Positions 48,401 to 57,400 of a stretch of DNA of 64,000 nucleotides are shown here, piece by piece; the stretch's first letter is position 1; every line of letters begins with the position of its first letter. Source of the DNA: Temnopleurus reevesii. Lineage: Eukaryota > Echinodermata > Echinoidea > Temnopleuroida > Temnopleuridae. The stretch spans positions 49,753 through 113,752 of the forward strand of contig BQKZ01000039.1 of NCBI GenBank assembly GCA_036244855.1, read 5' to 3'. Under the pieces are notes generated by a model that was not told the DNA's origin, made no database searches, and saw only the letters and a program-made list of their open reading frames with translations. A program made the translations under genes and the position numbers.

Positions 48401-51400
48401 CTGACTATCATTGGTTCCATTTGCGCAATTGGTCAGATGCACAGGTTCTTGTATTTTGGATGAAATTCCTTGATAAATTCTGAATTTTTGGATCATTATG
48501 CAAGAAAGAAACTGCTCATTGAAGAGATTAACAAAATATTTTTTTTTCAAAAATCGTATACTTTATTCAGCCACACGAGAGAGAATGGATACATTGCTTT
48601 CAAAATTTCGTGATATTCTGCTATTTTATCTGCCTTCACTCTTTATGCAGTCATTATGCATTTCCTTCCAAAATGTTTTAGCAGATGCTATTGCATCTGA
48701 CATATGACTGTTCTACCGTATATTGTATGTTTTGACTAATTCTGAAATAACATTTTCCTGTTAACTAAATTATACCTGAAATAACATTTCATGAACCTGA
48801 GAGATTGGGTTTGTAGGTGACCATGATGGGAAGTTATTTTCAGCACAGAATTTCGAAAGCATCCAAAGCTTAGAAATATATTGAGAATTTGTTCCCTGCT
48901 TTAGATTATCAAATATCTCCAAGTAATTACAGTATGATTTTTAAAGGTCGATTGCCTGATATCTACAAGTCAGTGAGATTGTACGAATATGAGAACTTTT
49001 AGTATATCATGTAACTTTTTCCTCAGGCATCAAGAGGCTTGGGCTTGATTTTTCTCTAAATTTGTCACAGGTATGCATATAAGATGCTTGCTTTCTCTCT
49101 CTCTCTCTCGCACTATCGTGTGTTATATTCGTTTTTTTGTTTGATTTTTGTCAATCTCTGATCGATTTTGAAATTAGGCACATTCTTTTTGTTCTCGAGG
49201 CCACACCATCCTGCGAGATCTCTGTATAACGGTGAGAATTGTAGTCATTAGGTAACTCTGTATTTTTGACTTTTCAAGTCATTAGGTAACTTCTTAGGGT
49301 TANGAAATAGCCCTTGCTCTAATGAAGAAAGGAAGTTATCAGGTAAAGTTACCTCTCCCCCGAGGCAATCTTGAGATATTCATCATCATCTTCATCTTGG
49401 CTTTAGAGAGAATCATCATTCAACAGGTGATCTTCATCCTCCAGCAAACTACCCTACAGGTATAGACCTAATCAGGCAAAAATGCAGCTTGTAGTATTCT
49501 TCCAAGTTTGATCATTTAAGATTTAATACATTAACACAATGTTTTTGCGAGCAGATATTTTCTGTTTTCGTGTTTTGGGACTATTTTGAAATTCTAGTGT
49601 GTTGGGATTTTTTCATTTTGGATAGTGATTGTGTGCATTAGAAACGTGCATCATGCAGAATGGAAATTTTCGCGAGGCTAGTACTGCAAAATTTGCAAAA
49701 ATAAAACCACTGTGAAAATTTTAGCGTATAATATAGTAATCTATTTCGATTGTCCTGGTGGACAAATCTTAATGAAGAACATAATTGTTTAATCTATGAA
49801 TTAGATTGAGATTTATAAATCAAGTTGGATTGATTTTTAATGATTTTTAATCAGTCATTTGGAATATTCATCTAATTCATAGATTAAGAATTTTATTTGA
49901 AATCGCTCAAAATTTTGTAAATCCCAGGTGATTCAAATTATCATTATCTCTCACTTTCTCTCATTTCCACAGCATAAACAGTGAAATACTGCCATCTTAT
50001 GATCAATCACAATTACAGGTCACAGTAATTACACGTTACAGATACATGTAGACTACCAGGGCTTAAATTAATCGAAGGCCATGGAGGCCATGGCTTTGGA
50101 TGCCCTATATTCTGGCCTTGATGCCCTCCACAAAAAGGCTCATTTGCCTTGGAGATTTAGGTGCCCTTTTTTTCTTTCCCCATTCATGCTGTAGTATAAA
50201 AATGTGCCCCAAATAAAAATGGCCTTGCCCTAAAATCAACGAAATTTAAGGCTTGGACTACATTGAATTTAGGTATTAAGCTTATAACTATGAAATGTAG
50301 TTGATTAATTGCCATGTGATTTGAATATCATTGGCTGCATATTTGCAAAACTTGGTAGACGTGGTTCTTTTAGTTTGGAAGAAATTCCTTGCAATCATTA
50401 TTTTTGATTTTTTTTTCATCATAACTCCTCATTGAAGCAATAAGATTGTTTTTTCACAATATTGTGTACTATACAGCTACACAGGGCAGAATGGATATGA
50501 TGGCTTTCAATATTTCATGAAACTGTGGTTCCTGTTGCTATTTCTTCACTCATTATGTGGCCATTAGGCATTTCCTCCCAAAATGTTTCAATAGATACTA
50601 TTGCATCTGATGTGTAACTGTTTTACCGTCTATTGTATGTTTCGACCAATTCTGGAATGACACTTTCCTGGTCATTGTTAACCAAGTTATACCTGAAATA
50701 ACATTTTGTGAATCAGAGAAATTAGGTTTGTAGGTGGGAATGAACCAATGACGGTATTTTATTTTCATCACCAAATGTCAAAAGCAGTCAAAGCTTAGAA
50801 TAATGGTTTATTTCTCTCTTGCTATTTTTTTTCTTTGTTTTTGTTTGCTTTTTGTCAGTCTCTGATTGATTTTTAACCCTAAAAAGACTAGGCTATTTTG
50901 GAGGCTAGGAAAACTGGGGGGGGGGGGGGGGGGGGGGGGGGCCTTATGGCGCGAAAAATCTTTTTATTCTCTAGGCCAGACAATCTTGGAAGATCTCTGT
51001 ATAAGGGTTAGAATTGTAGTCATGAGGTAACTGTGCATTTTGACTTTTCCAGTCATTAGGTAACTTCTTAGGGTTCCATCTTTCCATTACAGGAAACTCA
51101 TTCAGGATGCACACCCTTATAATGAGGTATTAGCCAAGATATTGCGCAGGGAATGGAGCGACTTGTTCCGTTCATTTTGATTTGCGTTAGTTTTATGTGT
51201 TAGTGTAACCCAATTCTTAGGCGAAACAGGATAGATAGATTAGAGTGGAACTAATGTGGTGTCAGAAAATCATCCACTTGTTGAATGATCTCCTGTATTG
51301 TTGGTGCATGAGATTTATCACACTTTCTTGTTATATACCGGTACAGACAGTATTTGATACATGGGGGTCATATTTTGAGCCAAAAGCGTAAGGTTTCAGA

Positions 51401-54400
51401 AACTATGACAGTCCTTTCGGGGTTTAAACTGTAAGTTTCGCTCAGTATAGACTGTTGTAGTTTCTGAAACTACAATGAAAGCTTAGGGTTTAGAAACCAC
51501 GACTAAACCATGAGATTTCTTATGAATTTGTTGAAGTTTTGTCAATGTCATGGGAATGCCCCTCCCCCTCAAGACAATGGTCCTAATTTTGATTTGAGTG
51601 ACCTCTTACGAGCACAACTTATGCTTGAGCAGCAAGCACATATATTTGTACAAAACAAGTGGTTTTTTTTTTATTGATTTATCGCTTCATCACCTGGTAG
51701 AGGCACCTTTTTTTCTTTTTAACATTCTGCTAGGATCGAAAACGCAAGCTCCTTTTGGCGTCTTTTTTTCTACCATCGTTTCAAGTTCCGCTTTACCATG
51801 AATGTAAGTGTGAAAGAGATTTATTTTCATGATAAGTAGTGAAGCTTCAAGTTTTGGGACAATCGTTGCTATACCAGGATTTATCCTATCAATACAGCAG
51901 TCCAGTGTCTATACCTCAGTTCATTAAACCACTGAAGATACAATGCACTTTGACTCAAGATAATATTATGAATATAAAACTTTATCTGTCAAATACATGA
52001 GTTAGGTTTAATCTTATTACCATCCACATGTGTATTTATAAATTTGATGGGTGTTTGTAAATGTAGGAAATGACTGTAATGGGCTTTAATGCGTTGTTTG
52101 ATCAGTGTTTCATTATTTCCTTATGACCTTTCCCTTGAAGCCAGATTGTCGAAATAGAAAGTTCAACTATTTATGACGTGGTCGGATTCATGACAATCTG
52201 GGCAAGCATAACACAAAATGATTGTCTTTTCTACAGTATGCTACGACATTTTCCAAATTCCACTGTGAAAAAATACAAGATTAATCTCTTTCTAGTCTAA
52301 TAATTCAATGTTTTCAGTAGCACTTTGTACTTACATGCATGTATATAAAGAAAGGTTCCTTATTCATGATGTTACATCACATTGTAGCTTCAATTAAGTC
52401 CTTTACAAAATTTGCCCTATATGATACATTTCACTTATTTTAGAGGGGGGACTGTATGTTGTAGATTGATGCTTCATCTAAATGTTATTTTATGTTTGTG
52501 TAAAGTTGAAAACACAATTATTTGTCTAAATGGGGACACAGACCAAATTATAAAAGGAAGGATAAAGTGGAATAATCATTAGCTACCTCACAAGAACAAA
52601 TTAACTGTTGCGTGCAAATAATGCATTTTTAATACTTTTCCTTACAAGGTAAAATCAGCAGCCCTCCTCTATTTCCATTCCTCCTGCGTTCTATATTAAT
52701 TTGCCTTATGTCCTTCATCACAATGCTCCTAATTGCCAAACACAAGGCAAAATGACATCATAACGGCATTCTCCAGAGATTGCATGTTTATCTATTTTTG
52801 TTGCATCGTACGTGAGCATTCCTCTGACAACAGATAAATAATTGCCCCACGATGGAATTCGGAAGATTCTTATTTTAGGAAGAGATGCCCTTTCGAAGTG
52901 CACTCTCTCCTGGGGGTGTGTCGATGTGTTGCGTCGTCGTTGTTCTTAACGCCAAATCCAGGTTGAATTGCCCTGAAATAAAGAACACCCTCGTTGACGG
53001 ATAGAGATAGAGGAAGAGGCTTCTCTGTTGTCAATCAGCTTGGAATGACGGAGGGCCGGGCTTTCGCTGACAAATTGAGCTCAAGATTTCCCGCTTGAGA
53101 ATCTCAATCAATCCCTCTCTTGAGGGTTTGCATTAGGTGTACCTGTTATAGCATCCATATCTGGATTTCCACGTGGGATTATCTAGATTCTTGGGATGAC
53201 CAAAAATAATTTCTGAGTGAATGAAAAAATATGTATCCAAAGATGAAAAATGTGTGTGTGAATCATACTTGTACGATTTTGATGAGGAATTCAGGGTTGT
53301 TGTCATGCCAACAATGTGTAAACAGGTGACTTACAGACACGTTTAATGAATATATGAAAACAAAGTCAAACGATCATTTACAGAGTTGTGAATATTGACA
53401 GTTCCTTTAAACCAGAGGGTTTTTTATGCTTATAGGATTCATATTCTGATGATTGATCTGCTATAAAGTATAATATATTTTGTGCTTCTTATTCTGGGAA
53501 CTTGAAGCTAGTTAGTGTTGTACGAGGTGGATATTGGGGCCTTGGTGCCTTGGTGCCTGGGAAGAAGGTACATTAGGGGCACAAACTGGGTACTGTTTTT
53601 TTTCTTCTTTTTTTTTTGCTTGCTTGGAGGGGCGTCAAAATTCTGTTGGCCCTCTCGCATATCAAATCCAGGGGGTGCACTTGAAAAGTTCATCAATTTT
53701 AGTGCAGTCCAAGTTCACCAGCTTCTTGGTGAAAAGTACAGCCTTGGAACAATCTCTCACAAATTTGAATAAAGGTACTCTGTAAATCATTGAATAAAAG
53801 GACACTATTACCTAAAAAGGAGTCAAAATCGGACTTGACTTTACTACGCAACAAGATATTGCTAAAGTAGGACTCGCCCGGGCAAAAGTGCAAAACCCCA
53901 AAGTAGGATTGCTTTCATCCGAAGTTCAAAATGTTCCATCAACACTGTGATTATTAATAGTGAGTAGGTACCGTATATTAGACCAGTATCGTCTTGGCAG
54001 TGTTGAAGAAATCTTTACAAAACCTAAGACCATACTGGAAGCAATCTTTACTTTATCATAAAAATTAGAAACCTGAAATCTTTCTCGTCGTGAAAAGTCT
54101 TGTCTTCGATGTGGTTTTGAGAGTTGACATGACGCAAAAAGTTCTTGTACTTCTGTAGGTCTTTACACTTTCCTCTTTCATTTTTTACACCATGCACATA
54201 TAGGTGAATGATAGGAATTGAGAATCGAAAGGTAAAAGAACATTTCAATAATTATGACCACCCCAATTCTACTCGTCTCAAATAGGTATGAAAATTATTT
54301 TTGCCCAAACAGTTTTGGATCTTATCGGCCTCTGAGCAGCGTAGATTGGATTTGCTTATGTTTTTCGTTGGACTATGTCTGCGTGTGAGGATGGCACTCA

Positions 54401-57400
54401 TTTTTAGGCATCTTGTATGATATAAATTCACAAACAATTTGTACAGGGAACATCTTTACACATTATTTTTGCAGTGCATTGCACAAACCTCTTTTTGGGT
54501 TAGAATCAGTTTTGTTCAGCACCCTGTTCACTAACTGAATACATTCATCCAAAATAAGAAAAACTGGAGGATGTCATTATTTATTCAAATTTCTGGTGAA
54601 ACTATTTATTGATAATGTTTTGTTTTAATCTATTATTTTTACATTATAGTTTGTGTGAATTTTTGAAAGTGCATTAACCTTAATAAAAAGTGACCTTGAA
54701 ATGTACAAAATTATGAAGACAAGGTGAAGGTCTCGTTCTTCTAACTAATCTTTCCCCCACGCTATGGAGCGTCTTGTCTGTCTGAAGCCACTAATTGATA
54801 CAGATTTCTCATGAAATTATTTTTTTTCTTATCTATTAGTTTTACATATATAGTTTGCAAATTTGTAAAAGTGCATTGACCTCAATATACAGTGACCTTG
54901 AAGGGTACAAATGTAGGCAAGGCGAAGGTCCCATTCTCCTTACTGATCTTTCCCCCACGCCATGGAGCGTCTTGTCCGTCTGAGGACTAATTGATTGCCT
55001 GTCTGACAGGTTAATTATCAGGTATTTTGAGCCCATAGCCTCTTGAAGGGAAAATGACAAGTGAAAGATGGTCGCCAGCAGGGATAGTCAGATGCTTTGT
55101 GGACACCTGGGTTGTGTTTCATAAAGCTACTCGTAGACTAGAGGTAAATGTATGCACATCTCTGCGCATGAGTGGTGACCCTTTCTCGAAGGCCACATCA
55201 GAGATTAGTCAGTTAGTGCAAGAAAGGGTCATCAGTCATGTGCAGAATCGTGTATACCTCAATTTCCATTACATGATTGAATATCCCTGGTCAACACAAG
55301 TCATGTTGTGTATTGTTATCAACATTTATAGATCTACTCTAATCACTGATTTTTCATATTCAAGAACTGATATTAGCTTTTAGGATATAAGTTTTGTCCC
55401 TGTTACCCCAATGGTTCTATTTGCCTCATTTTATGGTATACATCGATATTGTAGATGATCTAATCTTTTGATCTGAACAAGATGTTTGAAATACTTTCGC
55501 ACTATATGAAGGTCTAAAGTTTAATGTTTCTAACTGTGATTAAAATAATAGTCATAAAGTAAATTCTGATAAAATATGTCTTTCGAACCATTCCAGCTGA
55601 AATCAAGGAATGTCATGACCGGCTCCAGATTTTCAAATCCAGAAGAGAGACAAAAATGGATTCTTGACTAACTTCTGACTCCTACATTGTATAGTTTGAA
55701 AGCACAAACCCGAGACTTTCGGTATGTGAATGTGCAGAGCATGATACAGGGCATGCGCTGTGAGACTACATCACACACATACAGCATTGTTCTATCCTCC
55801 TGTGGGGAGAGCACGAGACACACAATGAGACACACAGTGTATACCCTGTATCACTCTCTGTGTTTGTGCACAACGCAACCAAAGGGTCTGTTCTTGCAGA
55901 CTATACATTGTACTCCTCTATCTTCCTGTCAACTGATTATTTGGTATAGTGGAATAATATCACTTTCAATTCTGTTAAATTGACCCATTTTCTTTGATGG
56001 TCCTGTCTTTGTGCCGAGACACCTATCATTTAGAACTGATAATACACCTGTTGTGTAGACACCTTACACCTCCATTTCTTTGTGTCCCATAAACATTGCA
56101 CTTGATAGCGTAGCCCGGTTTTAATTTGTGATTGTCGATGCTTACAAGATAAGCAAATTGTTTCACCTATATGGGAGAGGCATGACGTCAATGTGAGAGT
56201 AAATGTTCCCCCGTGAGTGCACCATCACGAGACCACAATCGTTTGGCACCTGCCTCTAGTAACATGGACTTAGTAAGATGGACTACTGATGGTCTTTATT
56301 CCTTTGAAGATGGAGATCCGGTGACAGATTTGCAAGATCAAACAATTTCAGCTTTCATGCTATAATATAATACTGTATAATATATTGCCACAGTCACACA
56401 GAGGCACAGACTGAACACAGCACACACCATGACTCTTTGTTTTATACTTAAACAGTTAAGAGTCGTTTTGAATGGTGTTCAGTTGTGGCTTCTATGGGAC
56501 TGCGGCTAAGTTATAAAGCGGCGGCGCATATCACACATATGCTCTGATTGAGTCCCGCACACTACACGACTTTCAGGCATACGACCTTACAACCAATTTT
56601 GCAAACATTCAGACATGCGGTAATACCAATATTATATATTGAACTCAATAGTGGAAGGCCTTTTTAAGTAGAAATGTTTCAAGACATGCCTTGGAATTTA
56701 AATGATGGAGTGGGTTATGGGTATACATTATGCAATGCATTTTTTTTTAGCTGGGGCCAAGGTCTGGTAGACATAATTCTGATCGAGACCACCCATTTTT
56801 GATACTTCCTTCTTGCATGAATATCAAATTTGACCTCTCTGTACTTCAAAGAAATAAAAATCATATATAGTCCATGCAAATAAGTCTATGGTATTACCTG
56901 GTAGCAAACTTTATCGTACCCTTATGACAAAGAAGCTTTGTAACATTTCCGCAACATTATGTTATCAATTCTACCCTTGTTAGTGATTCAAGATTGTAGA
57001 TTCCTTGCTGTGTTCTAAATTGGGAAGGGTTTTCTAATGTCATTTTATGTCAGTTAGATAATTAGGTATAATGTATGAGATATATAAGAATAGGTTTCTG
57101 AGGAGGAGGCTGATGTAATTTTTGACCTGTGATGAACATGGGGATTTATGATTATTTATTCATAGATGTATGAGCTGTAATAAATAAAATATTTATAAAA
57201 AATATGTCATATATTTTTCCCATAGTGTTTGAAAATTGGTGTTTCATAATCTGAATGGCCTTGTCTCAGGAATGTTTCTAAATAAATTTGGCTTTTGATT
57301 ACAAATTTCTACTGCAATTGTCATCAATTTTATAGAGGATTCATGTTGTAGAAGGTCTTGTGAATCTAAGGGGAAATCAGTGTGGAAAATCCTGATGCAA